The notes under the pieces: generated by a model
What the model was told of the DNA's origin: nothing
The model's database searches: none
Seen by the model: the letters and a program-made list of their open reading frames with translations, nothing else
Made by a program: the position numbers and the translations under genes
NCBI RefSeq assembly: GCF_965214215.1
Contig: NZ_CBDCBD010000003.1
Span: forward strand, 930,001 to 994,000
Source: Poriferisodalis sp965214215
Lineage (GTDB): Bacteria > Actinomycetota > Acidimicrobiia > Acidimicrobiales > Poriferisodalaceae
DNA: 64,000 nucleotides
Direction: 5' to 3'
In this document: piece by piece, positions 18,028-27,414 of the stretch
Numbering within the stretch: position 1 is the first letter of the stretch
Layout of the letters: each line of letters opens with the position of its first letter

Positions 18028-19308
18028 ATGCCGGGCTCAATCGTCGTAGGAATGCAATGGGGCGATGAGGGCAAGGGCCGCATCGTCGACATCGTCGCAA
18101 AGGACTGCCAGCACGTCGTCCGCTACCAGGGCGGCCACAACGCAGGACACACGCTTGTTGTCGACGGCGAGACTTTCAAGCTCCAGCTCATTCCCAGCGG
18201 TGTCCTGTACAACCACGTCACGCCGATCATCGGCAACGGCGTGGTGGTGAACCCGTGGGTGCTGATCGACGAGATCGACATGCTGACCCGGCGAGGTGTC
18301 GACTGCAGTCGCCTCATGCTCAGTCCAGCGGCACACCTGGTGCTGCCGTACCACCAGCTCACCGACGAACTGGTGGAAGAGCGGCGAGGCCAGGCAGGTT
18401 TGGGCACCACCAAACGAGGCATCGGGCCTGCCTATGCCGACAAGGCGGCCCGAGTCGGTCTGCGCATCGAGGACCTGCTGGATCCAGTGAAGCTGCGCGA
18501 GCGGCTGCACTCCGTCCTCGACGACCGTAACGACTACCTGCGTCGCGTCTTCGACCACCCAGGCACCGATCCAGACATGCTCGCCACCGAGCTGCTCGAC
18601 GAGGTAGCACCGCAGCTGGCGCCGTTGGTGGCTGACACCGTCGGCTGGCTGCACGAGGCGTTGCATGCGGGCGAGCGAGTGCTGTTCGAGGGCGCCCAGG
18701 CCACCTTCCTCGACCTCGACCACGGCACCTATCCCTTTGTGACTTCCTCCAACCCGGTGGCAGGGTTCGCGCTCGTCGGCTCGGGCATCGGACCTGGCGC
18801 GATCGACCAGGTCATCGGCATCGCGAAGGCGTACACCACCCGGGTGGGTTCTGGCCCCTTTGTGACCGAGCTCGACGACGAGACCGGCGAACATCTGCGC
18901 GATCGCGGCGCAGAGTTCGGCACCAATACCAACCGGCCGCGCCGCTGCGGCTGGTTCGACGCGGTCATGGGCCGTCAAGCGGTGCGCCTGAATGCGTGCA
19001 CGGAAGTCGCGCTCACCAAGCTCGACGTGCTCGACGAGCTCGACACGATCAAGGTGTGCGTGGCCTATGAGGTGGACGGCCGCCGTTACGACTACCTGCC
19101 GCACTTGCGTGCGCTGCATGACAGGGCCGTGCCGGTCTACGCAACGCTGCCTGGCTGGAGAATGCCGCTCGACAAGGTCACCGAACGGTGGCAGCTTCCC
19201 CGTCAGGCCCTCGACTACATCGTCTTCCTCGAACGCCAGCTTGGTCTGCCGATTCGCTACGTCTGCGTCGGTCCAGGCCGCGAGCAGTACATCCGCTTCG
19301 CGGCCTGA
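18028..19308 (+). CDS. purA: adenylosuccinate synthetase
   Basis: A 426-residue enzyme joining IMP and aspartate with GTP, the first step to AMP. The N-terminal phosphate-binding loop IVVGMQWGDEGKGRIVDIVA is followed by VRYQGGHNAGHTLVV, GTTKRGIGPAYADKAARVGLR, VLFEGAQATFLDLDHGTYPFVTSSN, and RPRRCGWFDAV. Full length, with the start placed so that the P-loop lies in the first 20 residues. First gene of the purine cluster; purD follows after 14 bases. Confidence 0.97.
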   Translation: MPGSIVVGMQWGDEGKGRIVDIVAKDCQHVVRYQGGHNAGHTLVVDGETFKLQLIPSGVLYNHVTPIIGNGVVVNPWVLIDEIDMLTRRGVDCSRLMLSPAAHLVLPYHQLTDELVEERRGQAGLGTTKRGIGPAYADKAARVGLRIEDLLDPVKLRERLHSVLDDRNDYLRRVFDHPGTDPDMLATELLDEVAPQLAPLVADTVGWLHEALHAGERVLFEGAQATFLDLDHGTYPFVTSSNPVAGFALVGSGIGPGAIDQVIGIAKAYTTRVGSGPFVTELDDETGEHLRDRGAEFGTNTNRPRRCGWFDAVMGRQAVRLNACTEVALTKLDVLDELDTIKVCVAYEVDGRRYDYLPHLRALHDRAVPVYATLPGWRMPLDKVTERWQLPRQALDYIVFLERQLGLPIRYVCVGPGREQYIRFAA

Positions 19309-19322
19309 GTCGGGGAGCGCTG

Positions 19323-20594
19323 ATGAGGGTCTGCGTGGTTGGCCAGGGTGGGCGCGAGCACGCGTTTGCGAGTGCCCTGGCCGCCACAGCCGATGTCGTT
19401 GTCACCCCCGGGAACCCCGGCATAGCTGGCAGCACTCCCGCCCCCGCCACTGAGATCGACGCCGACCTGTATGTCATCGGACCTGAGGGTCCCTTGGCTG
19501 ATGGCTTGGCAGATCGCCTGCGGGCGGCGGGCCGCCTCGTGTTCGGACCGGGCGCAGATGGCGCCGCGCTCGAAAGCTCCAAGGCGTGGATGAAAGAAGT
19601 CGTCAGCGCTGCGGGTGTGCCCACGGCGGGCTATGCCACCTTCGCCAGCGAACCGGCGCAGCGCCAAGCAGCACACGCCTACCTCGAGACACTGGCACCG
19701 CCGTATGTCATCAAGACGAGCGGACTCGCCGCCGGCAAGGGCGTACTGGTCACCGACGACGTGGCATCAGCCCATTCCGACATCGATGCCAAGCTCGACG
19801 GCACGGCATTCGGGGACGCCGGTCGCCGCATCGTCATCGAAGAAGGGATGCGAGGCCCCGAAGTGTCGCTGTTTGCGCTCTGTGACGGTCGCCGAGCGGT
19901 ACTGCTGCCCACAGCCGTGCGTGACCACAAGCGCGTCGGTGACGGCGACACGGGGCCGAATACGGGCGGCATGGGCTGCGTCTCGCCGTTGGCTGATGTC
20001 GACCGGGCCGTCTGCGCCGAACTGGGTGCGTTGGCGTTCGAACCGACGCTGGCCGAGCTGGCCCGTCGGGGCGTCGACTACCGCGGCGTGCTCTACGCCG
20101 GATTCATGCTGACGCCCGACGGACCCCGCCTGCTGGAGTTCAACGTGCGCTTCGGCGACCCCGAGGCACAGGTCACGCTGCCGCGCATCACCAACGACCT
20201 CGCGTTGCTGCTGGCCGGTGCGGCAGCGGGCGAGCTGAGCGACGAGGTCATCGTCTCCGACGACGCCATGGTGTGCGTCGTCTGTGCTGCGGAGGGCTAT
20301 CCGGCTGCACCGCGCACCGGCGACGTCATATCTGGCCTCGAGCGCGCGCGTGAGGTCGACGGCGTCACGATCTTTTGTGCGGGTGTCGGGACCGCGGACG
20401 GTCAGGCTGGATCTGCTGGGTCTTTGGTAACCGGCGGCGGCCGGGTGCTGAACGTGTGCGGCCGCGGCCCCGATGTCGCGGCGGCCCGCGAACGTGCCTA
20501 TCAAGCAGTGGGGCACCTTCATTGGCCCGGCATGACCTACCGCACCGACATCGCTGCGGCCGAGACCGCAGCAACTGCCGCGCTCGGCCGATGA
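19323..20594 (+). CDS. purD: phosphoribosylamine-glycine ligase (GAR synthetase)
   Basis: A 423-residue ATP-grasp enzyme of the second purine step. N-domain VCVVGQGGREHAFASAL; ATP-grasp signatures VIKTSGLAAGKGVLVTDD and IVIEEGMRGPEVSLFALCDG; then TGPNTGGMGCVSP and LLEFNVRFGDPEAQVTLPR. ATG 19323 is preceded by GGGGAG and gives the normal family start; the frame itself opens inside purA. The C-domain includes the usual GGRVLNVCGRG. Confidence 0.96.
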   Translation: MRVCVVGQGGREHAFASALAATADVVVTPGNPGIAGSTPAPATEIDADLYVIGPEGPLADGLADRLRAAGRLVFGPGADGAALESSKAWMKEVVSAAGVPTAGYATFASEPAQRQAAHAYLETLAPPYVIKTSGLAAGKGVLVTDDVASAHSDIDAKLDGTAFGDAGRRIVIEEGMRGPEVSLFALCDGRRAVLLPTAVRDHKRVGDGDTGPNTGGMGCVSPLADVDRAVCAELGALAFEPTLAELARRGVDYRGVLYAGFMLTPDGPRLLEFNVRFGDPEAQVTLPRITNDLALLLAGAAAGELSDEVIVSDDAMVCVVCAAEGYPAAPRTGDVISGLERAREVDGVTIFCAGVGTADGQAGSAGSLVTGGGRVLNVCGRGPDVAAARERAYQAVGHLHWPGMTYRTDIAAAETAATAALGR

Positions 20595-20709
20595 GGGTGC
20601 CTACGGGTATGGGTCGGCGCTGTGAGCGCGGCAGCGGAAATCTCCCCGTCACCGACTCCGGACGGCGAGACTCGCACCACACGTCGATCCATGACAGGGG
20701 AGCTCAGCA

Positions 20710-21156
20710 ATGAAAGTCGCCATCTTGATGGGTTCGCCGAACGATGCGCCAAAGATGGCGCCAGCCGCCGAGATGCTCGACAGGTTCGGCATCGACCATG
20801 TGACCGAGGTGATGAGCGCCCACCGGACGCCGGCAGCCGTCATGTCGTTCGCGACGACAGCACGCGATGCCGGTTTTGCCGCGATCATCTGCGGCGCCGG
20901 TATGGCAGCGCACCTCGCGGGCGTAGTGGCCGCACACACGACACTGCCGGTGATCGGCGTGCCGCTCAGCGGCGGCCTTGCCGACGGGCTCGACGCGCTG
21001 CTGTCGACGGTGCAGATGCCCAAGGGCATCCCCGTGGCGACTGTTGCGGTGAACGGCTCGGCGAATGCTGCGGTGCTCGTCGTAGAGATCTTGGCGGTGA
21101 CCGATTCGGAGCTCGCCCGGGGTCTGGCGGAATTCCGCGCCGCGGGTGCCCGGTGA
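20710..21156 (+). CDS. purE: N5-carboxyaminoimidazole ribonucleotide mutase (PurE class I)
   Basis: A 148-residue octameric mutase of the purine pathway. The N-terminus VAILMGSPNDAPKM, the active-site SAHRTPAAVMSFA, the GAGMAAHLAGVVAAHTTLPVIGVPL segment and LLSTVQMPKGIPVATVAVN are family hallmarks. The partner purK, which supplies N5-CAIR, is not in the window, so either purK lies elsewhere or the class assignment needs checking. The ATG has GGGGAG seven to eleven bases upstream. It is separated from purD by 115 bases. Confidence 0.93.
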   Translation: MKVAILMGSPNDAPKMAPAAEMLDRFGIDHVTEVMSAHRTPAAVMSFATTARDAGFAAIICGAGMAAHLAGVVAAHTTLPVIGVPLSGGLADGLDALLSTVQMPKGIPVATVAVNGSANAAVLVVEILAVTDSELARGLAEFRAAGAR

Positions 21157-21163
21157 CGCTGAC

Positions 21164-22594
21164 ATGAGCCCCGACGTCGTCCCCAACGTCTTGGCGACGC
21201 GCTACGCCTCCGCTGAGATGTCCGAGCTGTGGTCGCCACGCCACAAGATCATCCTCGAACGCCGTTTGTGGATAGCGGTGCTCGAAGCCCAGCGCGACGC
21301 AGGCGTCGACGTTCCCGATGGCGCGTTGGAGGCCTATCGCGAGATGATCGACCAGGTCGACCTGAACTCCATCACCGAACGCGAGCGGATCACCCGACAC
21401 GACGTCAAGGCACGCATCGAGGAGTTCTGCGCGCTGGCCGGCCATGAGCAGATCCACCGCGCCATGACCTCGCGAGATCTCACCGAGAACGTCGAGCAGT
21501 GCCAGGTGCGCTCAGCCTTGCAGCTGGTCACTGAGCGCATGGCGGCGTTCATCACGCGCGTCGCCGCCCTGGCCGCTGCCCACCGTGACCTGGTGATGAC
21601 CGCCCGCTCCCACAACGTGCCTGCGCAGGCGACCACGCTGGGCAAACGCTGGGCCACCATCGGCACCGAGGCAATGGTGGCCATCGAACGCCTCGAAGAG
21701 CTGACTGGCCGCTACCCGCTACGCGGGCTGCGTGGACCGGTCGGCACCCAGCAAGACCTGCTGGAACTGCTGGGCGGCGATCCCGCAGCGGTCGACCGCC
21801 TGGAACGCCGGATCGCCGATGAGCTGGGATTCGGCCGCGTGCTGGGGTCGGCTGGGCAGGTCTATCCACGCTCGCTCGACCTCGATGTCGTTGCCGCGCT
21901 TGTCGTCGCCGCCGCGCCGCTCGCCAACCTGGCGCTCAACGTTCGCCTGATGGCCGGCCTCGAGCTGGTGACCGAGGGATTCAAGGCCGGCCAAGTCGGT
22001 TCGTCGGCCATGCCGCACAAGATGAATACCCGGTCCTGCGAGCGCATCAGCGGCCTCGCCGTCATCCTGCGAGGACATCTCACGATGGCATCGCAATTGG
22101 CCGGCGATCAGTGGAACGAGGGTGATGTCAGCTGCTCGGTAGTGCGCCGGGTAGTGCTTCCCGACGCCTTCTTCGCACTCGACGGTGCACTCGAGACGGC
22201 ATTCAGCGTGCTGGACGGCTTCGGCGCCTTCCCCGCACGCATCGCGGCAGAGCTGGCCGAGTACCTGCCGTTCCTTGCGACGACCCGTCTGCTCGCGGCT
22301 GCTGTCACCGCTGGCACGGGCCGCGAGCAGGCGCACGAACGAATTGCCGAGCACGCGACCGCCGCAGTGCTGTCGCTGCGGGAGGGCAACGCCGCCACGA
22401 ACGACTTGGCGGAGCGGCTCGCGGCCGACCCCGTGCTGGCGCTCAGCGCCGGTGACATCGAATCAGCACTCGCTGACCATGCTTCCTTCAGCGGTCGTGC
22501 CACCGATCAAGTCGACGAGTTCGTGGCTGCGGCAGGCAAGCTCGCCGAGCGATACGGGCCGGCTGTGGCCTATGAAGGGGGCGAGGTGCTGTGA
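21164..22594 (+). CDS. purB: adenylosuccinate lyase
   Basis: A 476-residue member of the fumarase/aspartase superfamily acting twice in purine synthesis (SAICAR to AICAR, adenylosuccinate to AMP). Visible: VLATRYASAEMSELWSPRHKIILERRLW, MTSRDLTENVEQCQ, ARSHNVPAQATTLGKRWA, and the signature loop VGSSAMPHKMNTRSCERISGL. ATG 21164 follows the purE stop by seven bases; a GTG at 21146 overlapping purE is an alternative. Confidence 0.95.
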   Translation: MSPDVVPNVLATRYASAEMSELWSPRHKIILERRLWIAVLEAQRDAGVDVPDGALEAYREMIDQVDLNSITERERITRHDVKARIEEFCALAGHEQIHRAMTSRDLTENVEQCQVRSALQLVTERMAAFITRVAALAAAHRDLVMTARSHNVPAQATTLGKRWATIGTEAMVAIERLEELTGRYPLRGLRGPVGTQQDLLELLGGDPAAVDRLERRIADELGFGRVLGSAGQVYPRSLDLDVVAALVVAAAPLANLALNVRLMAGLELVTEGFKAGQVGSSAMPHKMNTRSCERISGLAVILRGHLTMASQLAGDQWNEGDVSCSVVRRVVLPDAFFALDGALETAFSVLDGFGAFPARIAAELAEYLPFLATTRLLAAAVTAGTGREQAHERIAEHATAAVLSLREGNAATNDLAERLAADPVLALSAGDIESALADHASFSGRATDQVDEFVAAAGKLAERYGPAVAYEGGEVL

Positions 22595-22655
22595 ACGCGG
22601 CGAGATGGCGCTTCGGCGATCACGATCCGAAGAGAGACCCGATGAAAGGAGCAAC

Positions 22656-23561
22656 GTGAGCGAGCTGGAACTCGTCCACCGCGGCAAGGTGCGCGAGATG
22701 TATCGCGTCGACGACAGACATCTGCTGATGGTCGCAAGCGACCGCATCTCGGCCTTCGACGTAGTGTTCGACGAACCGGTGCCCGACAAGGGCCGTGTCC
22801 TGACCGCCATGACGGCGTGGTGGTCGAGGTGGCTCGGCAACATTGCACCGACCCATGTGGTCTCGACCGACCCCGGCGACTTCCCCGCCGCCGCGCGGCG
22901 ACCCGAACTCGCCGGCCGGACACTCCTTGTCCGCCGGGCAGAGATGCTGCCGATCGAGTGCATCGTGCGCGGGTACATCACCGGTTCGGCGTGGAAGGAA
23001 TACCGCGAGCACGGCACCATGCACGACGAGCCACTGCCGGCCGGGCTGCTCGAATCTCAGCAGCTGCCTGAACCGGTCTTCACGCCGTCCACCAAGGCGA
23101 CCGATGGGCACGACGTGAACATCTCTTTTGCCGCAGCCGCAGAGTTGGTCGGTGATGAAGCCGCCGCCGCCGCCCGCCAAGTGTGCGTCGATGCCTACAG
23201 CACGGCGGCCGCGCATGCTTGGCAGCGGGGCATCATCATTGCCGACACCAAGTTCGAGCTGGGCTACGTGGACGGTGCCCTGGTCATTGCCGACGAGTGG
23301 CTCACGCCCGATTCGTCCCGCTTCTGGCCCAAGGATCACTGGCAGCCGGGCGCAACGCCGCCGTCGCTTGACAAGCAGCCGGTGCGTGACGCCACCGAAG
23401 CCACCGGCTGGAATAAAGAGCCGCCGCCCCCGCCGCTGCCTGACGACGTGGTGGCCGCCACCCGTTCCCGGTACATCGAGGCATACGAGACGCTGACCGG
23501 CGAGTCGTTCGACGACTGGCTGGCGCAATCGGGCGTACTGGGCGGAGCAACTGCCCCATGA
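22656..23561 (+). CDS. purC: SAICAR synthetase
   Basis: A 301-residue phosphoribosylaminoimidazole-succinocarboxamide synthase. Beginning LVHRGKVREMYRVDDRHLLMVASDRISAFDVV is typical, followed by PIECIVRGYITGSAWKEY, FTPSTKATDGHDVNISF and the ATP-site GIIIADTKFELGYVDG. GTG 22656 has GAAAGGAG just upstream; the open frame runs back inside purB but without family similarity. The stop overlaps purS as ATGA. Confidence 0.96.
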   Translation: MSELELVHRGKVREMYRVDDRHLLMVASDRISAFDVVFDEPVPDKGRVLTAMTAWWSRWLGNIAPTHVVSTDPGDFPAAARRPELAGRTLLVRRAEMLPIECIVRGYITGSAWKEYREHGTMHDEPLPAGLLESQQLPEPVFTPSTKATDGHDVNISFAAAAELVGDEAAAAARQVCVDAYSTAAAHAWQRGIIIADTKFELGYVDGALVIADEWLTPDSSRFWPKDHWQPGATPPSLDKQPVRDATEATGWNKEPPPPPLPDDVVAATRSRYIEAYETLTGESFDDWLAQSGVLGGATAP

Positions 23562-23860
23562 GCCGCTGGGATGTCTTGGTGGAAGTCTCGCCGCGCGCTG
23601 AGATTGCCGATCCGGCGGGAACCACGATTGAACGCGCCCTCGCAGCGTTGGGATTTGCGGGCGTCGGCGAGGTGCGGGTCGGCAAAGCCATCCGCATGGA
23701 GGTCTCCGCGGCGGACGCCGCTGAGGCCCGGTCAGTGACCGAGCAGATGTGCGAACGCCTGCTGGCGAATCCGGTGATCGAAGACACCCGCATCGAGCTG
23801 CGCGCCACTACGCAAGAACCCATGACGCCGGAACCCGCAGCCCAGGAACCCAGTCGGTGA
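23558..23860 (+). CDS. purS: phosphoribosylformylglycinamidine synthase subunit PurS
   Basis: A 100-residue small subunit that channels ammonia between PurQ and the small-type PurL. It reads DVLVEVSPRAEIADPAGTTIERALAALGF, then VRVGKAIRMEV and MCERLLANPVIEDTRIEL, all characteristic of PurS; a short Pro/Glu-rich tail is added. It overlaps purC upstream (ATGA) and purQ downstream (GTGA), so the three are translationally coupled. Confidence 0.93.
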   Translation: MSRWDVLVEVSPRAEIADPAGTTIERALAALGFAGVGEVRVGKAIRMEVSAADAAEARSVTEQMCERLLANPVIEDTRIELRATTQEPMTPEPAAQEPSR

Positions 23861-24555
23861 GCGTCACGGTCGGCATCGTGCGGTTTCCCGGCACGAACTG
23901 CGATCTCGACACACTCGATGCGCTGACTGAATTGGGGGCGAGAACGGTGCTGCTGCACAGCGACGAGACCTCGCTCGGGAGTGTCGATGCTGTCGTCATC
24001 CCCGGCGGTTTCGCTCACGGCGACTACCTGCGAACGGGAGCAATCGCCCGTTTCTCGCCGATCATGGACGCAGTGGCGTCATTTGCGAGTGCTGGCGGTC
24101 CCATCGTCGGCATATGCAATGGGTTCCAAGTGCTGACCGAGGCAGGTCTGCTGCCCGGAGCATTACGACCTAATGCGGGGCTCTCGTTTTTGTGCCAGCC
24201 GCAGCAGGTGGTGATGGCGTCGGTCAATCATGTTCTGGGACATGGACTGTCAACGTCGGAGGTGCTGCACATCCCCATTAACCACTTCGAAGGGAACTAT
24301 GTGTGCGATCGCCTGACGTTGCAGCGTTTGCGCGAGAAAGGCCAAGTAGTGATGCGCTACGTGGGCAATCCCAACGGATCGTTGGATGACATCGCCGGTA
24401 TCTGCAATGAGATGGGCAATGTGGTGGGTCTCATGCCCCACCCCGAACGGGCCACCTCAGAACTATTGGGATCAACGGACGGCTGCAGGCTGCTCGAAGC
24501 GCTGCTCGAAGCAGCAGCGAGCACTCGTCGAGTCGTCGATGGCCGTACGGCTTGA
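23857..24555 (+). CDS. purQ: phosphoribosylformylglycinamidine synthase subunit PurQ (glutaminase)
   Basis: A 232-residue class I glutamine amidotransferase supplying ammonia to PurL. The N-terminus VGIVRFPGTNCDLDTLDAL, the oxyanion/nucleophile segment GPIVGICNGFQVLTEAGLLPGAL (Cys near residue 87) and the catalytic His/Glu in VVGLMPHPERA are all present. GTG 23857 overlaps the purS stop. The frame opens further upstream but without PurQ sequence. Confidence 0.96.
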   Translation: MSVTVGIVRFPGTNCDLDTLDALTELGARTVLLHSDETSLGSVDAVVIPGGFAHGDYLRTGAIARFSPIMDAVASFASAGGPIVGICNGFQVLTEAGLLPGALRPNAGLSFLCQPQQVVMASVNHVLGHGLSTSEVLHIPINHFEGNYVCDRLTLQRLREKGQVVMRYVGNPNGSLDDIAGICNEMGNVVGLMPHPERATSELLGSTDGCRLLEALLEAAASTRRVVDGRTA

Positions 24556-24616
24556 CGAGGAATGACGGCCGTGTGGATCGAAATTTCAAGTGCCGACGGC
24601 TGGGTGGTCTGAAGTG

Positions 24617-25018
24617 TCAGCCGCCCCGTGTGATGCCCGCACGGGCCAGCATGTCTGTCGGGACCCCGAATTCGCGCCACGTGGCGTACTGGATGCCCTT
24701 GCGCCGCCCGTAATTGCTGGCATGGGTGACAAAGCCCTCTTCGACCGAGGCCATGTCGGGTTCGATCTGCATCTCCTCGATGGCGGCTTCGATGTCGCGG
24801 CGCTCCTGCATGAGCAGCAAACGCTTGATCGGCTTTGCCTCAGCCATCTGCGCGTCGACCGCGTCCTTCTTGGCGTTCAACGACTCCGCACTCTGCCGAC
24901 GGCCCGGACGCGGGCGGTTGGTCTCGAGCGCCTCGAGATAGTCGCGCACAGCCGTGGCCTCAATGCGCCCGGCGGCAATCGCCGCCTTGTGTTCATCGGA
25001 CATTGTTCGTTCACTCAT
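24617..25018 (-). CDS. conserved actinobacterial protein of unknown function
   Basis: A 133-residue soluble protein, highly charged and mostly helical. It starts MSERTMSDEHKAAIAAGR and contains LEALETNRPRPGRR, a long coiled-coil-like helix (LLLMQERRDIEAAIEEMQIE) and a C-terminal motif GRRKGIQYATWREFGVP. Proteins of this pattern are familiar as hypothetical proteins in actinobacteria; no function is known to me. It is the only gene on the opposite strand inside the purine cluster, between purQ and purL, which suggests a boundary between two transcription units. Confidence 0.8.
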   Translation of the reverse strand: MSERTMSDEHKAAIAAGRIEATAVRDYLEALETNRPRPGRRQSAESLNAKKDAVDAQMAEAKPIKRLLLMQERRDIEAAIEEMQIEPDMASVEEGFVTHASNYGRRKGIQYATWREFGVPTDMLARAGITRGG

Positions 25019-25068
25019 GGTGTCTGTATAGCAGGATGTGCAGTCTTATCCAATGTAATCGGGTCGAT

Positions 25069-27414
25069 GTGACAGCAATTGCTTCTGGTTCTGCAAGCAT
25101 TCATGAGGCTTTGGGTCTCACAGACTCCGAATACGAACGCATCTGCGAACTATTGGACCGGCAGCCGAACCATCTCGAACTCGCCATGTATGCGGTCATG
25201 TGGTCCGAGCATTGCTCGTATAAGTCGTCGCGTCGCCATCTCGCTCGGCTGCCAACGGAGGCACCCTGGGTGCTCGTCGGTCCGGGCGAGAACGCTGGCG
25301 TTGTCGATGTCGGCGACGGGATTGCCGTAGCAGTGCGCATCGAGAGCCATAACCACCCCTCCGCCATCGAGCCGTATCAAGGTGCCGCGACAGGCGTCGG
25401 CGGCATCTTGCGCGACATCTTCACGATGGGCGCACGTCCTATTGCCCTCGCCGATCCTTTGCGTGTCGGACCGCTGAATGAGCCGCGCAGCAACTGGATT
25501 GCTGAGGGAATCGTCAGCGGTATTTCCGGATACGGCAACAGCGTCGGGGTTCCGACCGTCGCAGGCGAATTCGTGTCATGCGAGACGTACCGAGACAACC
25601 CGCTGGTGAATGTGGCCGCTTTGGGCATCATGCCAACTGAACGCTTGGTCCTCGGCCGCGCGACCGACGTGGGCAGCTCGGCCGTGCTGATGGGCGCGAG
25701 CACCGGCCGCGACGGCATCGGCGGCGTCAGCGTGCTGGCGTCGGCGGGCTTCGAGGAAGCTGACGACGATGCGACCAAGCGCCCGAGCGTTCAGGTCGGC
25801 GATCCGTTCGAAGAAAAGCGCCTCATCGAAGCCTGCCTGGAACTGCTCGAAGCACAACTCGTCAGCGGTATTCAGGATCTCGGCGGCGCCGGCTTGACGT
25901 GTGCGGCCAGCGAGACCGCCTCACGCGGCGGTACCGGCATGGAGGTCGACGTCACCGCGGTGCCCTTGCGTCAGCGCGGCATGGCGCCCTTCGAGATCAT
26001 GACCTCGGAGTCCCAGGAACGGATGCTGGCGATCGTCGCGCCGGCCAACGTCGATCAGGTGCTCGAGATCTGCGCGCGCTGGGAAGTGAATGCGACCGTT
26101 GTCGGGCGCGTCACCGGCGACGGCATGCTGCGGGTCCGTGACGGTGCCGAGGGCGAAATCCTGGCAGAGGTTCCTGCGAGCACATTGCACGACGACGCGC
26201 CGTCCTATGACCGCCCCCAGAGTCCGCCTGCTGATCTCGCAGTCCGCCGCCGCGTCGATCCTGCAGCCCATCGTGTCGCAGAGAGTTCGCCGGCTGGCGC
26301 TCCGGGCGACTGCGCCGCGGATCTGCTGGCGATGCTCGCGGACCCGAGCTGGGTATACCGGCAGTACGACCACCAGCTGTTTCTGAACACGGTCGTCGGC
26401 CCCGGGCACGACGCCACGCTGCTGCGATTGCGAAACCCTCGCGACGGCACGCCCACCGGTCGGGGCCTGGGCATCTCGGTCGACGGCAACCATCGCTGGT
26501 GCGACGCTGATCCCCGCAGGGGAACCGCCATGGTGGTGATCGAAGCGGCACTGAACCTTGCCTGCGTGGGCGCCGACCCGCTCGCGCTCGTCAACTGCCT
26601 GAACTTCGGCAATCCGACCCATCCCGAAGTCATGTGGCAGCTGTCGGAGGCGATCGACGGGATGTCCGAAGCCTGCGATGCGCTCGCAATACCGGTCGTC
26701 GGTGGCAATGTCAGCCTGTACAACGAGACCAACGGCATCGACATCTGTCCGACTCCGGTGGTGTGCATGGTCGGTGTGCATCCCGACCTCGTCCGGCGTC
26801 CGATCGCCGCCGCCGTGGCGCCCGGGACCGAGCTTGTGGTGCTGGCTCCGACCGGTCTCGCCGGTCAGGCGCACGATGGCGCTGATCCTGTCGCGCGCCC
26901 CCCGGTCCCGCTGGGCGGCAGCCGTTGGGCATGGGAACGCCGCCACTGCCGCGACGGAGCCTTGCCGCAGCTCCACCTCGCCGCCAGCGTCGCAACTGCC
27001 CAATTCGTTGCAGGCGCCGTACGGGACAACCTCGTGCATTTCGCGCACGACGTTTCCGATGGCGGCATCGCGGTGGCAATCGCGGAGATGTGCTGTCACG
27101 GCGGCACGGGCGTGCACGCCCGGGTGCCGTCGCTTGGAACCTCGGCGCCAGCGGCACGAGCGTTGTTTGCCGAGCCACCTGGCCGCGTGCTCGCGGCCGT
27201 TGGGGCTGACGATGTCGACCGTCTCGCGAGTGCGGCATCCGCAGCGGGAGTCGAATGCCGCCGCCTTGGATCGTTCGGCGGATCGCGCGTGCAGATCGGC
27301 CGGGCTTCCGAAACGGGCCTCGATGTCGACCTCGCGCTCGACGAGACGCTCGTCCGCTGGCGCGGCGCCTTGCCTGGATCGTTCGCACAACCTGCCAGCG
27401 GGGCCGCGGCATGA
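25069..27414 (+). CDS. purL: phosphoribosylformylglycinamidine synthase subunit PurL
   Basis: A 781-residue small-type FGAM synthetase that works with PurQ and PurS. Signatures: MYAVMWSEHCSYKSSRRHL, VAVRIESHNHPSAIEPYQGAATGVGG, GARPIALADPLR, then the second half with DGNHRWCDADPRRGTAMVVIEAALNLACVGADPLALVNCLNFGNP and VVGGNVSLYNET. GTG 25069 gives the expected N-terminus; there is no clear Shine-Dalgarno and the transcript may be leaderless. The stop overlaps purF as ATGA. Confidence 0.96.
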   Translation: MTAIASGSASIHEALGLTDSEYERICELLDRQPNHLELAMYAVMWSEHCSYKSSRRHLARLPTEAPWVLVGPGENAGVVDVGDGIAVAVRIESHNHPSAIEPYQGAATGVGGILRDIFTMGARPIALADPLRVGPLNEPRSNWIAEGIVSGISGYGNSVGVPTVAGEFVSCETYRDNPLVNVAALGIMPTERLVLGRATDVGSSAVLMGASTGRDGIGGVSVLASAGFEEADDDATKRPSVQVGDPFEEKRLIEACLELLEAQLVSGIQDLGGAGLTCAASETASRGGTGMEVDVTAVPLRQRGMAPFEIMTSESQERMLAIVAPANVDQVLEICARWEVNATVVGRVTGDGMLRVRDGAEGEILAEVPASTLHDDAPSYDRPQSPPADLAVRRRVDPAAHRVAESSPAGAPGDCAADLLAMLADPSWVYRQYDHQLFLNTVVGPGHDATLLRLRNPRDGTPTGRGLGISVDGNHRWCDADPRRGTAMVVIEAALNLACVGADPLALVNCLNFGNPTHPEVMWQLSEAIDGMSEACDALAIPVVGGNVSLYNETNGIDICPTPVVCMVGVHPDLVRRPIAAAVAPGTELVVLAPTGLAGQAHDGADPVARPPVPLGGSRWAWERRHCRDGALPQLHLAASVATAQFVAGAVRDNLVHFAHDVSDGGIAVAIAEMCCHGGTGVHARVPSLGTSAPAARALFAEPPGRVLAAVGADDVDRLASAASAAGVECRRLGSFGGSRVQIGRASETGLDVDLALDETLVRWRGALPGSFAQPASGAAA

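Noticed and set aside
25921..27390. 489-codon minus-strand frame opposite purL
   Set aside because: Shadow of a conserved purL; no motif and no neighbour logic.
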